Source of the DNA: an uncultured Paraburkholderia sp.
GTDB taxonomy: Bacteria > Pseudomonadota > Gammaproteobacteria > Burkholderiales > Burkholderiaceae
Length of the DNA stretch: 44,920 nucleotides
Assembly (NCBI GenBank): GCA_940747215.1
Contig: CALNWS010000037.1
Span: 1-44,920 of the forward strand
Direction: 5' to 3'
Shown: positions 19,100 through 29,207 of the stretch, in pieces
Position numbering within the stretch: position 1 is the stretch's first letter
Layout: each line of letters begins with the position of its first letter
Translations under genes and position numbers: made by a program
Notes under the pieces: generated by a model
Databases searched by the model: none
Seen by the model: the letters and a program-made list of their open reading frames with translations, nothing else
Told to the model about the DNA's origin: nothing

Positions 19100-19882
19100 T
19101 CAGTGCCGCTTCAGCAGATTCACGCCGTACACCACCGCCGACAGCACCGTGATCCAGAAGCTCGTCGGCCAGTCGGTGTAGAACGCCAGCGTCAAACCGA
19201 TCCATGCCTGCGCGAGCGCGAAGATCGCTGCGAGCACGAGGCCGGTGGACAGCCACGTGCTCATGTTTTGCGCGGCAGCGGCCGGGCCGACCATCAGCGT
19301 GAAGACGAGCAGCACGCCGACGATCTGCGTGCATGCTGCGACGGCCAATGCGGCTATCGCGAGAAACAGGACCGATACGAGCCGTAGCGATACGCCTTTG
19401 GCCTCGGCCAGTTCCGGCTGCAGCGATGCGAACAGCAACGGCCGCATGATCGCCGCGAGCGCAACCAGGCTGACCACGCCCAGCACGACGAGCACGCCGA
19501 GCGTCGACGTATTCACGCCGAGCACGTTGCCGAAGAGAAGGGCCGTGACCTGCGTAGCGTAAGCAGTGAAGAAGTGCAGAAACAGCAGACCGAAGCCGAG
19601 CGAGAGCGACAGGATCACGCCGATCGCGACGTCGCGGCCCGCAAGAGGTTCGCCGAGCGCGCCCATGCCGACGCCCGCTGCGAGCGTGAAGCCGATCATC
19701 CCCCAGATGGGCGAGATGCCGATCAGCGCCGCGCCCGTTGCGCCCGTGAAGCCGACGTGCGATAGTGCGTGGCCTGCGAAAGTCTGACCGCGCATCACCA
19801 GAAAATAGCCGACCACGCCCGCGAGCACCGCGACGATCCCCGACGCCGCGAATGCGTTCACCATGAAATCGTATTCAAACAT
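19100..19882 (-). CDS. znuB: Zinc ABC transporter, permease subunit
   Basis: The intact protein of about 260 residues starts at ATG 19882 (MFEYDFMVNAFAASGIVAVLAGVVGYFLVMRG) and has about eight hydrophobic helices. The family signatures include GHALSHVGFTGATGAALIG near residue 40. It forms the membrane channel of the ZnuABC importer in the inner membrane. Its start overlaps the end of znuC by eight bases, which argues for translational coupling. The frame is open upstream, but that part encodes the znuC His-rich tail in another frame. Confidence 0.92.
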   Translation of the reverse strand: MFEYDFMVNAFAASGIVAVLAGVVGYFLVMRGQTFAGHALSHVGFTGATGAALIGISPIWGMIGFTLAAGVGMGALGEPLAGRDVAIGVILSLSLGFGLLFLHFFTAYATQVTALLFGNVLGVNTSTLGVLVVLGVVSLVALAAIMRPLLFASLQPELAEAKGVSLRLVSVLFLAIAALAVAACTQIVGVLLVFTLMVGPAAAAQNMSTWLSTGLVLAAIFALAQAWIGLTLAFYTDWPTSFWITVLSAVVYGVNLLKRH

Positions 19883-20831
19883 CGTGCGTGTGTCCGTCGT
19901 GCGAATCGTGCTGGTGTGAATGGCCGTGGCCGTGTGCGTGGCCATGCGTATGGCCGTGAGAATGTCCGTGACCGCCTTCGTCGTGTTCGTGCTCGTGGTC
20001 GTGCTTTTCCACTTCGACGTCGCCCGACATCACGAAGATGCGGCCGTTCACGCGCATGACGTCGATCGGCGAACCATACAGGCGCGAGAGCACGGGCTTC
20101 GTGATCACTTCGTCGACGGTGCCGAGCGCCGCCACGCCGCTGCCGAGATACAGCACGCGGTCGAGCGAATTGAGGAGCGGGTTCAGTTCGTGCGCGGAGA
20201 ACAGCACGGCGATGCCGAGTTCCTGCTGCACGCGCCGCACGAGTTCCACCACGCTTTTCTGATGATGCGGATCGAGGCTGATGAGCGGCTCGTCCAGCAG
20301 TAACAGTTTCGGGTTGCCGAGCAGACATTGCGCGAGCAGAAGTCGCTGACGCTCGCCGCCTGACAATTCGGACAGCGGCCGCTCGGCGAGCTTCGCGCCG
20401 CCGACGAGATCGAGCACGCGTTCGACGTCGGCACGCGTTTTCGCGTCCGCGTGCGGCAGTCCCCAACGATGACCGTCCGCGGCCATCGCAACGAAATCAC
20501 GGCCGCGCACGCGGCGCCCGGCAAGCGCGCTGCGCGTTTGCGGCATATAGCCGATCGACGCGTTGCCGCGTTCCACCGGCTGACCCAGCACGCGGATCGC
20601 GCCGCTCTCCGCCGGCACGAGGCCGAGCACGGCGCGCATCAACGTGGTTTTGCCCGCGCCGTTCGGCCCGAGCACACCGATGAACTCGCCCTGGTTCACG
20701 ACGAAACCGGCGTCGCGCAGGATCGTGCGGCCGCCGAGTTCAAGGGTGACGTGCTCGAGTTCGAGCACAGGCGTGCTGGCCGCGGTGCCGGGTGCTGGAG
20801 AGGCTGGCGCGCTGCGGCCAGTGACGTTCAT
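19875..20831 (-). CDS. znuC: Zinc ABC transporter, ATP-binding subunit with a His-rich tail
   Basis: The intact 318-residue ATPase has Walker A GPNGAGKTT, the signature LSGGERQRLLLAQ, Walker B KLLLLDEP and the switch His in SAHELN. After the ATPase domain (about residue 270), a tail of some 45 residues is nearly all His, Asp, Glu and Gly, with about 18 histidines (for example HGHSHGHTHGHAHGHGHSH). A His-rich segment is expected in the binding protein ZnuA rather than in ZnuC; here it could store or sense zinc in the cytoplasm. The gene lies 12 bp after znuA. Confidence 0.93.
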   Translation of the reverse strand: MNVTGRSAPASPAPGTAASTPVLELEHVTLELGGRTILRDAGFVVNQGEFIGVLGPNGAGKTTLMRAVLGLVPAESGAIRVLGQPVERGNASIGYMPQTRSALAGRRVRGRDFVAMAADGHRWGLPHADAKTRADVERVLDLVGGAKLAERPLSELSGGERQRLLLAQCLLGNPKLLLLDEPLISLDPHHQKSVVELVRRVQQELGIAVLFSAHELNPLLNSLDRVLYLGSGVAALGTVDEVITKPVLSRLYGSPIDVMRVNGRIFVMSGDVEVEKHDHEHEHDEGGHGHSHGHTHGHAHGHGHSHQHDSHDGHTHDV

Positions 20832-20843
20832 TGCATTGGTTCC

Positions 20844-21812
20844 TTATTGCCCAGTCTTGCCCGAGGTGCCCGCGCCGCTCGCTGCGCCCGCGGCGAGCGC
20901 CTGACCGAGCGCGTCGAGCTGGGACAGCATCCACGTCTGGTAGGTCTTGCCCGCCGGTTCGGTCTCGGTGACGCTCATAATCGGCACCTTCGATTGTTGC
21001 GCGAGTTTCAGCATGCGTTTGGTGAGTGCCTCGGTAGCCTGGCTGTTATAAATCAGAACACGTACGCGCTTTTCGCGCAGGTCGCGTTCGAACGCGGCGA
21101 TATCCGCCGCGCTGGCTTCGGTGTCGTTCATCGTGGCAAACTGAAAGCGCAGATTCCGCATCGTCAGCCCGACCGCGTCCGACATGTAGCCGAACACCGG
21201 TTCGGTGGCCGTGACTGGCACGCCCGTGTAACGGCCGTGCAACTCGGCCACTTTGGCGTCGACCGGTTTCAGCGAGTCCAGAAACTTCGCGAGGTTCGCA
21301 TCGTACGCCGACTTGTGTGCCGGGTCAGCAGCGACGAGCGCCGCGCTCACCGCACGCGCCACCTTCGGCATGGTGGCCGGGTCGTACCAGAGATGCGGAT
21401 TATCGCCGCCTTTCTTGCCGGTCAGATCGGCCGCCACGATCGTCGTGCGCTGTGTCCCCTTCGACGTCGTCAGCAATTTTGCCATCCACGGATCGTAGTC
21501 GGCGCCGTTGTACACGACAAGGCTCGCGTGCTGCAACGCGCGCGCGGTCTTAGGGCTTGCTTCGAACAGATGCGGATCCTGGTCTGGATTGCTCAGAATG
21601 CTCGTGACGTCCACACAGTCGCCGCCGAGTTGCTGCACGACGTCGCCGTAAAAATTCTCCGCGGCGACGACCGGAATTTTCGCATCCGCGGCGAAGGCGC
21701 TGGTGCCGAACGTCAAGGCGGCCACCGTAACGAGCGCGGTGGTGACGGTGATTCGCTTCGATTGGATCAGCGCCTGCTGCGCCCGGTTCAACATCGTGCC
21801 GAGTTTTTTCAT
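20844..21812 (-). CDS. znuA: Zinc ABC transporter, periplasmic substrate-binding protein
   Basis: The intact 322-residue protein has a signal peptide ending TSAFAADA near residue 42. It belongs to the cluster A-I metal-binding proteins: metal-ligand histidines are expected in DQDPHLFEASPKTAR and DNPHLWYDPATM, with the C-lobe TEPVFGYMSDAVGL following. It captures metal in the periplasm for ZnuB. It lacks the long His/Asp loop found in E. coli ZnuA, while ZnuC here carries a His tail. It sits between zur and znuC on the same strand. Confidence 0.9.
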   Translation of the reverse strand: MKKLGTMLNRAQQALIQSKRITVTTALVTVAALTFGTSAFAADAKIPVVAAENFYGDVVQQLGGDCVDVTSILSNPDQDPHLFEASPKTARALQHASLVVYNGADYDPWMAKLLTTSKGTQRTTIVAADLTGKKGGDNPHLWYDPATMPKVARAVSAALVAADPAHKSAYDANLAKFLDSLKPVDAKVAELHGRYTGVPVTATEPVFGYMSDAVGLTMRNLRFQFATMNDTEASAADIAAFERDLREKRVRVLIYNSQATEALTKRMLKLAQQSKVPIMSVTETEPAGKTYQTWMLSQLDALGQALAAGAASGAGTSGKTGQ

Positions 21813-21904
21813 GATGGTGTCCTGCTGCGTGAGAGTTGAATGAATCGCAAGAATGAATCACAAACGTGAGGAATGACGTGGGCGGCGTGCGCCTGATGCG
21901 AAGC

Positions 21905-22442
21905 TCAGGCCGTTGCCGCGAGGGATGCTGGTTCGGGCGGAGCGGGTTCTCTTGCTCCGGTTGCTTCGTCGTCTGCATCTGCGCCGCGCGCCTTGCGAGC
22001 CGCGCACACAGGCCGCTTAACTCAACCACCTGCCGATGCACCTCGAAGCCATGCGCCGGCGCGCTATGCGAGAGCTGCCCGGCGAGGTCGTTGCCGGGAA
22101 TTTCGATCGTTGAGCCGCAGCCGTCGCACATCAGGAACTGGCCGCGATGCGGCACGCCGATGTCGTAGCACGCGAAGTACGCATTCTTCGATTCGATCCG
22201 ATGCACGAAAACGAAACCATGCGCGAGCAAGAAGTCGAGCGCGCGATAGACTGTGGTGGGTGGCATGCGTCCGCGCTGCGTTTCGAGCGCACGAGCAGTT
22301 CGTATGGACCGGCCGCGCGCTCGCGACGATCGCCGCATACACCTGACGGCGCGGCAGCATCAGTGCGAGTCCATGCAGCGCCGCGTGCGCTTTCGGCATG
22401 GGCGATTCGCATGGCATGACGTTCGGCTTTGGATACGGCCAT
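21905..22442 (-). pseudogene. zur: Fur-family zinc uptake regulator Zur, frameshifted
   Basis: Zur represses zinc uptake genes when zinc is plentiful. From ATG 22442 (MAVSKAERHAMRIAHAE) the N-terminus shifts frame near 22385. The winged-helix part reads PTTVYRALDFLLAHGFVFVHRIESKNAYFACYD, then FLMCDGCGSTIEIPGND with the structural-zinc Cys pair, and HGFEVHRQVVELSGLCAR. The second Cys pair is damaged: the expected CARC is cut by a shift near 22010, and the tail GADADDEATGAREPAPPEPA follows in another frame to the stop at 21905. With the repressor lost, znuACB may be constitutive. Confidence 0.85.
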
Positions 22443-22474
22443 CTTGACGGTCCTTCGGTTCGACATGAGGCTGC

Positions 22475-22500
22475 AATGATATAACGTATCTCCAATTATT
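22475..22500 (-). promoter_or_regulatory. Possible zur promoter/operator
   Basis: The AT-rich segment AATGATATAACGTAT followed by CAATTATTGTTATTG lies directly upstream of zur and resembles half of the TATAAC-type operators bound by Fur/Zur proteins. It is not a clean palindrome. Confidence 0.3.
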
Positions 22501-22649
22501 GTTATTGACTTCGCATGAAAGGAAAGCGGTTTGGCTATCTTCGATTTCTCGTGTATTAGTGTTGTTCGAGGCGATTATGAGGAATTCGCGAGGCCGAAGC
22601 AGGCGCGGGCGTCCTGCCGCACTGCACCATCGAAATCTAAACGTGCGCC

Positions 22650-22722
22650 TTGACATCACCCGGTGCGTATCCGATCATTCGACCACAAATAGAACAATTG
22701 TTCGCGCGATGAGCGTTCGCTC
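22650..22722 (+). promoter_or_regulatory. Polyol operon promoter with three 19-bp-phased operator boxes
   Basis: TTGACA (22650-22655) is followed after 17 bp by GATCAT (22673-22678). Three 12-bp boxes start exactly 19 bp apart: GATCATTCGACC (22673-22684, overlapping the -10), GAACAATTGTTC (22692-22703, perfect palindrome) and GAGCGTTCGCTC (22711-22722, perfect 5-bp arms). Each pair is separated by 7 bases. The same design occurs at the minus-strand promoter at 33227-33280. Boxes on and just downstream of the -10 suggest repression, most likely by the SorC-family protein encoded at 29208-30155. Confidence 0.75.
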
Positions 22723-22760
22723 ACCGTGACTCGAAAAACGGAACGAACCGGAGACAGGCA

Positions 22761-23519
22761 GTGTCGTCACGATTGCAAGACAAGGTGGCTATTCTGACGG
22801 GCGCAGCGAGCGGAATCGGCGAGGCCGTGGCTTGGCGCTATATGGAAGAAGGGGCGCGCGCTGCGTGCTGGTCGACGTGAAGCCCGCCGACAGTTTCGGC
22901 GACGCGCTGCGCACGGCCTTCTGCGAACGCATAGTCACCGTGAGCGCGGACGTGACGCACCGCGAAGACATCGACCGCATCGTCGCCCGCACGCTCGAAT
23001 GCTTCGGCAGGATCGACATCCTGTTCAATAACGCGGCGCTCTTCGATATGCGCCCGATCCTCGACGAATCTTGGGACGTGTTCGACCGGCTCTTCGCGGT
23101 CAACGTGAAGGGCATGTTCTTTCTCATGCAGGCCGTCGAAAAGCAGATGGTCGAGCAGGGCCACGGCGGCAAGATCATCAACATGTCGTCGCAAGCCGGC
23201 CGGCGCGGCGAGGCGTTCGTCTCGCACTATTGCGCCACCAAGGCCGCTGTCCTCAGCTATACGCAATCCGTGGCGCTCGCGCTGGCGACGTACAGGATCA
23301 ACGTGAACGGCATCGCGCCGGGTGTCGTCGATACACCGATGTGGAAGGAAGTCGACGCGCTCTTCGCCCGCTATGAAAACCGGCCGCTCGGCAGAATGGG
23401 TGTGCCGGACGATCTGACCGGCGCCGCCCTGTTTCTCGCGTCGGCGGATGCCGACTACATCACCGCGCAAAATCACCGCGCAAACTTTGAACGTCGACGG
23501 CGGCAACTGGATGAGTTGA
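22761..23519 (+). pseudogene. SDR-family polyol (sorbitol-type) dehydrogenase, frameshifted
   Basis: This gene opens the polyol operon. A GTG start at 22761 gives SSRLQDKVAILTGAASGIGEAVAWRYMEEGA with the cofactor motif TGAASGIGEA. The frame shifts near 22855 (at GARCVLVDVKP). NNAALFD, the Ser in INMSSQAGRRGE and the catalytic YCATK follow in order. A 13-bp tandem duplication at 23459-23484 disrupts the end; without it the protein would finish YITAQTLNVDGGNWMS at TGA 23517-23519. It probably oxidised sorbitol or a similar polyol to a ketose, judging from the operon. Confidence 0.87.
23459..23484. repeat. 13-bp tandem duplication (ATCACCGCGCAAA twice)
   Basis: ATCACCGCGCAAA at 23459-23471 is repeated at 23472-23484. 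It adds 13 bases to the dehydrogenase gene, removes its stop codon from frame, and opens a continuous frame into the following transporter gene. Confidence 0.95.
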
Positions 23520-23602
23520 ATCGCAGGTTCACCTGCAACCATTCACTGCTGTTTTTCGTAGAACAAACGCAGCATCACATCGTACGAGAAAGGAGACAAC
23601 AC

Positions 23603-24925
23603 ATGAAACCCGTCCTCAAATCCGCCTTGAAGGTGATCAGCGCCGGCGCCGTTGCATGCTTCGCGCTGAACGCGTCGGCGGCTACGGTGACGATCGCGAC
23701 GTTGAACAATCCGGACATGATCGAGTTGAAGAAACTCTCGCCTGCGTTCGAAAAGGCGAATCCGGACATCAAGCTGAACTGGGTCATTCTCGAAGAAAAC
23801 GTGCTGCGCCAACGTGCGACCACTGACATCACGACGGGCAGCGGCCAGTTCGACGTGGTGACGATCGGCGCGTACGAAACGCCGCAGTGGGGCAAGCGCG
23901 GCTGGCTCATGCCGCTGACGGGCCTGCCCGCCGATTACGATCTGAACGACGTCGTGAAGACGGCGCGCGACGGTCTGTCGAGCGGCGGTCAGCTGTATGC
24001 GCTGCCGTTCTACGTCGAAAGCTCGATGACGTATTACCGCAAGGATCTGTTCGCGGCGAAGGGCCTGAAGATGCCCGATCAGCCGACCTATGACCAGATC
24101 GCGCAATTCGCCGACAAGCTCACCGACAAGGCCAACGGCGTGTACGGCATCTGCCTGCGCGGCAAGGCCGGCTGGGGCGAAAACATGTCGTACGCCACGA
24201 CGGTGGTGAACACCTTCGGCGGCCGCTGGTTCGACGAGAAGTGGCAGGCGCAGCTCACGTCGCCGGAATGGAAGAAGGCGATCGGCTTCTATGTGGATCT
24301 GCTGAAGAAAGACGGCCCTCCGGGAGCGAGCTCGAACGGCTTCAACGAGAACCTGACGCTGATGTCCTCGGGCAAGTGCTCGATGTGGATCGATGCGACG
24401 GTTGCAGCTGGCATGCTCTACAACAAGCAGCAATCGCAGATCGCCGACAAGGTCGGTTTCGCCGCAGCGCCGACGGCCGTCACGCCGAAGGGTTCGCACT
24501 GGCTGTGGGCGTGGGCGCTGGCGATTCCGAAGTCGTCGAAGCAGGCTGATGCCGCGAAGAAGTTCATCTCGTGGGCCACCTCGAAGCAGTACATCGAGCT
24601 GATCGCGAAGGACGAAGGCTGGGCCTCGGTACCGCCGGGAACACGTCAGTCGACGTATGCGCGCCCCGAGTACAAGCAGGCTGCGCCGTTCGGCGACTTC
24701 GTGCTGAAGGCGATCGAAACGGCCGACCCGGATCATCCGACGCTCAAGCCGGTACCGTACACCGGCGTGCAGTTCACCGGAATTCCTGAGTTCCAGTCGT
24801 TCGGCACGGTGGTCGGTCAGAGCATCTCCGGTGCGATTGCCGGTCAGATGACGGTGGATCAGGCGCTCGCAGCCGGTAACGCCGCGGCGAACCGCGCGGT
24901 GCAGCAAGCCGGTTACCAGAAGTAA
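23603..24925 (+). CDS. mtlE: Polyol (mannitol/sorbitol) ABC transporter, substrate-binding protein
   Basis: The intact 440-residue protein starts at ATG 23603 after GAAAGGAGA. Its signal peptide ends at NASAATV. It is a family 1 solute-binding protein, closest in look to MtlE/SmoE: TLNNPDMIELKKLSPAFEKANPDI, then FDVVTIGAYETPQWGKRGWLMPL, and a conserved SHWLWAWALAIP segment. It delivers polyols to the MtlFG permease. A longer open frame runs in from the damaged upstream SDR, but the ribosome site and signal peptide show the true start. Confidence 0.92.
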   Translation: MKPVLKSALKVISAGAVACFALNASAATVTIATLNNPDMIELKKLSPAFEKANPDIKLNWVILEENVLRQRATTDITTGSGQFDVVTIGAYETPQWGKRGWLMPLTGLPADYDLNDVVKTARDGLSSGGQLYALPFYVESSMTYYRKDLFAAKGLKMPDQPTYDQIAQFADKLTDKANGVYGICLRGKAGWGENMSYATTVVNTFGGRWFDEKWQAQLTSPEWKKAIGFYVDLLKKDGPPGASSNGFNENLTLMSSGKCSMWIDATVAAGMLYNKQQSQIADKVGFAAAPTAVTPKGSHWLWAWALAIPKSSKQADAAKKFISWATSKQYIELIAKDEGWASVPPGTRQSTYARPEYKQAAPFGDFVLKAIETADPDHPTLKPVPYTGVQFTGIPEFQSFGTVVGQSISGAIAGQMTVDQALAAGNAAANRAVQQAGYQK

Positions 24926-25045
24926 AGTAAACGTGCCGGCAGTCGAGTAACGTGAAAGCGCCGGCTGACGCCCGTTAGCCGGCCCACGCAGCACAGCAGA
25001 CTGTTTTCGTCACACGGACGGGCGCGATCCGCGCTCCACGGTGTT

Positions 25046-25066
25046 CACAAGATGCCACAAGATGCC
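25046..25066. repeat. 10-bp tandem duplication (ACAAGATGCC twice)
   Basis: ACAAGATGCC at 25047-25056 is repeated at 25057-25066, with the flanking C also matching. It lies between mtlE and mtlF and harms no frame. The remainder of the 232-bp gap shows no other clear signal. Confidence 0.9.
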
Positions 25067-25157
25067 GCGACGCCGGATCCGCTCTTCGCGTGCACGGCGA
25101 ACCGTCCGCACATTACCGAACAGTTGGTCAATCATGCGTCCTCTGCGCTTACCTATC

Positions 25158-26060
25158 ATGCATGCCTATCCCCAGACAGAAAAGGAGCGCAAGGCCAATT
25201 CGGCCCGCTGGCTCGCCACTCCGTCGGTTGCCGTCCTCGTGCTATGGATGGCGATACCACTCGCGATGACGATCTGGTTCTCGTTCTCGCGCTACAACCT
25301 GCTGAATCCGGACCTGAAGGGTTTCGCTGGTTTCGACAACTACAAGTTTCTCGCTAACGACCCGTTGTTCGGCCCCTCGATCGGCCACACACTCGAGCTG
25401 ATCGTCTCGGTGCTGGTGATCACCGTGGTGGGCGGCGTGCTGATGTCGATCCTGTTCGACCGCAAGCTCTACGGTCAGGGTGTTGCGCGGCTGCTCGCCA
25501 TCGCGCCGTTCTTCGTGATGCCGACGGTCTCCGCACTGATCTGGAAGAACATGATCCTGCATCCGGTGTACGGCCTGATCGCGCAAGGCATGCGTGCGAT
25601 GGGCATGCAGCCGATCGATTGGTTCGCCGACTATCCGCTCACCGCCGTCATCATGATCGTGTCGTGGCAGTGGTTGCCGTTCGCGTTCCTGATCCTGTTT
25701 ACCGCCATCCAGTCGCTCGATCAGGAGCAGAAGGAAGCGGCGCGCATCGACGGCACCGGTCCGTTCTCGATGTTCTTCTACATCACGCTGCCGCACCTGA
25801 AACGCGCGATCGCGGTGGTGGTGATGATGGAAACCATTTTCCTGCTGTCGATCTTCGCTGAAATTTATACGACCACGGGCGGCGGCCCAGGCACTGCGAC
25901 GACCAATCTGTCGTACCTGATCTACTCGCTGGGTCTGCAACAGTTCGACGTCGGCTTGGCTTCGGCGGGCGGCATTCTCGCTGTCGTGCTGGCCAACATC
26001 GTGTCGTTTTTCCTCGTGCGGATGCTCGCGAAGAACCTGAAAGGGGAGAACGAAAAATGA
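25158..26060 (+). CDS. mtlF: Polyol ABC transporter permease 1
   Basis: The intact 300-residue inner-membrane protein starts MHAYPQTEKERKANSARWLATPSV. It has six predicted helices. The EAA loop EAARIDGTGPFSMFFYITLPHLK, which contacts the ATPase, lies near residue 200. Upstream ATGs in the same frame (for example 25137) are less likely because family members begin shortly before the SARWL segment. The stop overlaps the mtlG start (ATGA). Confidence 0.9.
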   Translation: MHAYPQTEKERKANSARWLATPSVAVLVLWMAIPLAMTIWFSFSRYNLLNPDLKGFAGFDNYKFLANDPLFGPSIGHTLELIVSVLVITVVGGVLMSILFDRKLYGQGVARLLAIAPFFVMPTVSALIWKNMILHPVYGLIAQGMRAMGMQPIDWFADYPLTAVIMIVSWQWLPFAFLILFTAIQSLDQEQKEAARIDGTGPFSMFFYITLPHLKRAIAVVVMMETIFLLSIFAEIYTTTGGGPGTATTNLSYLIYSLGLQQFDVGLASAGGILAVVLANIVSFFLVRMLAKNLKGENEK

Positions 26061-26932
26061 GCCACGTTGTCTCCAATCCGGCGTCGACCACGACGCCCGT
26101 CGCCATCCCCGCCAAGTCGCCGTTCGACGCCATCAAGCGCGGCATTCCCGGCGTGATCGCCTGGCTGGTGGCGCTGCTGCTGTTCTTCCCGATCTTCTGG
26201 ATGACGATCACCGCATTCAAGACCGAGCAGCAGGCGTATTCGTCGTCGCTCTTATTCACGCCGACGCTCGAAAGCTTCCACGAGGTGTTCGCGCGCAGCA
26301 ACTATTTCGCGTTCGCATGGAATTCGATTCTGATTTCCGTGGGCGTGACGGTGCTGTGCCTGATTCTCGCCGTGCCGGCTGCGTATGCGATGGCGTTCTT
26401 CCCGACGCGCCGCACACAGAAAGTGCTGCTGTGGATGCTGTCCACGAAGATGATGCCGTCGGTCGGCGTACTGGTGCCGATCTATCTGCTATGGAAAAAC
26501 AGCGGACTACTGGATACGGTGTCGGGCCTCGTGATTGTCTACACGCTGATCAATCTGCCGATCGCAGTGTGGATGTCGTTCACGTACTTCGCCGAAATTC
26601 CGCGCGACATTCTCGAAGCCGGCCGTATCGACGGTGCCGCGACGTGGCAGGAAATCGTCTACCTGCTGATGCCGATGTCGCTGCCGGGACTCGCGTCAAC
26701 GGCGCTGCTGCTGGTCATCCTGTCGTGGAACGAAGCGTTCTGGAACATCAATCTGTCGAGTTCGAATGCCGCGCCGCTCACTGTTTTCATCGCGTCGTAT
26801 TCGAGTCCTGAAGGCTTGTTTTGGGCCAAGCTTTCCGCCGCGTCGCTGCTCGCGGTCGCGCCAATCCTGATTGTCGGCTGGCTGTCGCAGAAGCAACTGG
26901 TGTGCGGCCTGACGTTCGGGGCAGTGAAATGA
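26057..26932 (+). CDS. mtlG: Polyol ABC transporter permease 2
   Basis: The intact 291-residue partner permease has six helices (first GVIAWLVALLLFFPIFWMTITAF) and the EAA loop EAGRIDGAATWQEIVYLLMPM near residue 190. It starts by ATGA overlap with mtlF and ends by ATGA overlap with the HAD gene, so the four genes are translationally coupled. Together with MtlE, MtlF and the ATPase it forms a complete importer with no lesion. Confidence 0.92.
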   Translation: MSHVVSNPASTTTPVAIPAKSPFDAIKRGIPGVIAWLVALLLFFPIFWMTITAFKTEQQAYSSSLLFTPTLESFHEVFARSNYFAFAWNSILISVGVTVLCLILAVPAAYAMAFFPTRRTQKVLLWMLSTKMMPSVGVLVPIYLLWKNSGLLDTVSGLVIVYTLINLPIAVWMSFTYFAEIPRDILEAGRIDGAATWQEIVYLLMPMSLPGLASTALLLVILSWNEAFWNINLSSSNAAPLTVFIASYSSPEGLFWAKLSAASLLAVAPILIVGWLSQKQLVCGLTFGAVK

Positions 26933-27639
26933 CAGCGGTTCAGGGAACAGGCGCGAGCGTGGGACATTTCGCGCTGATCTGCGATTGCGACGGCGTGCTG
27001 ATCGACAGCGAAGCCGTGGTCGCCGCGATGCTCGTGCACGAACTTGAGGCGCGCTGGTCTGGCGCCGATGTCGAGCCGGTCGTGCTGTCGTTGCTCGGCC
27101 TGCGCATCGAGCAGGTGTTGCAGGGCACGGTCACGCAACTCGGCCGGAGCCTGAGCGTCGCGGACATCGACGCGATCGCCGCGCGGTGGAAACGGCCGCG
27201 ATGCAGGCGCCGCCCGTCGAAGGGATCGAAGCGGCGCTGGCTCAGGTACCGCTCGTCAAGGGTTGTGCGAGCAACAGCTTCCGTCCTTATGTGGAATCGG
27301 TGCTGAAGCGCACGGGCCTCGTGCGCTTTTTCGGCGACCGCCTTTTGCGCCGACTCGGTGCCGAACCCGAAGCCCGCGCCCGACGTGTATCTCGCGGTGT
27401 CCAAAGGTCTTGGTCTTGCGCCGTCCGCGTGTCTTGTGGTGGAGGACAGCGTGACCGGCGTGACGGCAGCGACGGCGGCGGGCATGACGGTGCTCGGCTT
27501 CATCGGCGGCGGACACGCGAGCGCGGCGCAGATCGACAAGCTGCATGCAGCGGGCGCGCGTCACGTGTTCGACGACATGCAGCAGTTACCCGAACTCGTC
27601 GCGCAATGGACGTTGAGCGCTACGGTCGCCGCGCCATAA
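26929..27639 (+). pseudogene. HAD-superfamily sugar phosphatase-like protein, frameshifted
   Basis: The N-terminus has the HAD catalytic motif CDCDGVLIDSE, where the first Asp is the nucleophile. The frame shifts near 27190 (before VETAAMQAPPVEGIEAALAQ). SNSFRPYVESVLKRTGL follows, and a second shift near 27350 leads to PKPAPDVYLAVSKGLGL and VVEDSVTGVTAA with the acidic motif. It ends at 27639. Similar HAD phosphatases occur in polyol operons and probably hydrolyse sugar phosphates. It is coupled to mtlG by ATGA. Confidence 0.87.
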
Positions 27640-27733
27640 ATGAACGACCCTCGCAGCACGACCAACTGAACAACGTAGCTGGTGCAATGTAAAGCAACAC
27701 GCAGCGACAGACAGCAACACACGGAGACACATC

Positions 27734-28840
<1,107 letters not shown>

Positions 28841-28860
28841 GCGCTTGATCAGGATCGTTC

Positions 28861-29156
28861 ATGCCCGCCTATGTCGTCATTACGTGCGAGAAAACCCGCG
28901 ATCCTGCCAAGCTCGAAGAATACAAACAGATCGCGCGCGCTGTTTTCGAGCAGCATCCGGTCATGATGCTCGCGAGCCACGGCCGCCGCGAAGTGGTGGA
29001 AAGTCCGGCGATCGAAGACATCCTGATTCTCGAATTCACCGGCTACGACGAGGTGCTCGCGTGGTATCGCAGCCCGGCTATCAGGCGGTGAACGAAACGC
29101 GGCTGCAGGGCGGCGACTACCGCATCATCATTACCGAGGGTTTGCCGGTGCTTTGA
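28861..29156 (+). pseudogene. DUF1330 family protein, frameshifted
   Basis: ATG 28861 opens MPAYVVITCEKTRDPAKLEEYKQ, a ferredoxin-like alpha-beta fold as in DUF1330. After LILEFTGYDEVLAWYRSP the frame is lost (AIRR-stop), while GYQAVNETRLQGGDYRIIITEGLPVL continues one frame over to the stop at 29154-29156. A single missing base near 29080 explains it. The protein would be about 98 residues. Its function is unknown; it closes the polyol operon. Confidence 0.85.
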
Positions 29157-29207
29157 GCGCCCGGCGCGTTTTATTTCTCGACCCCGGTTGTCATTGTCAT
29201 TCCGGCT

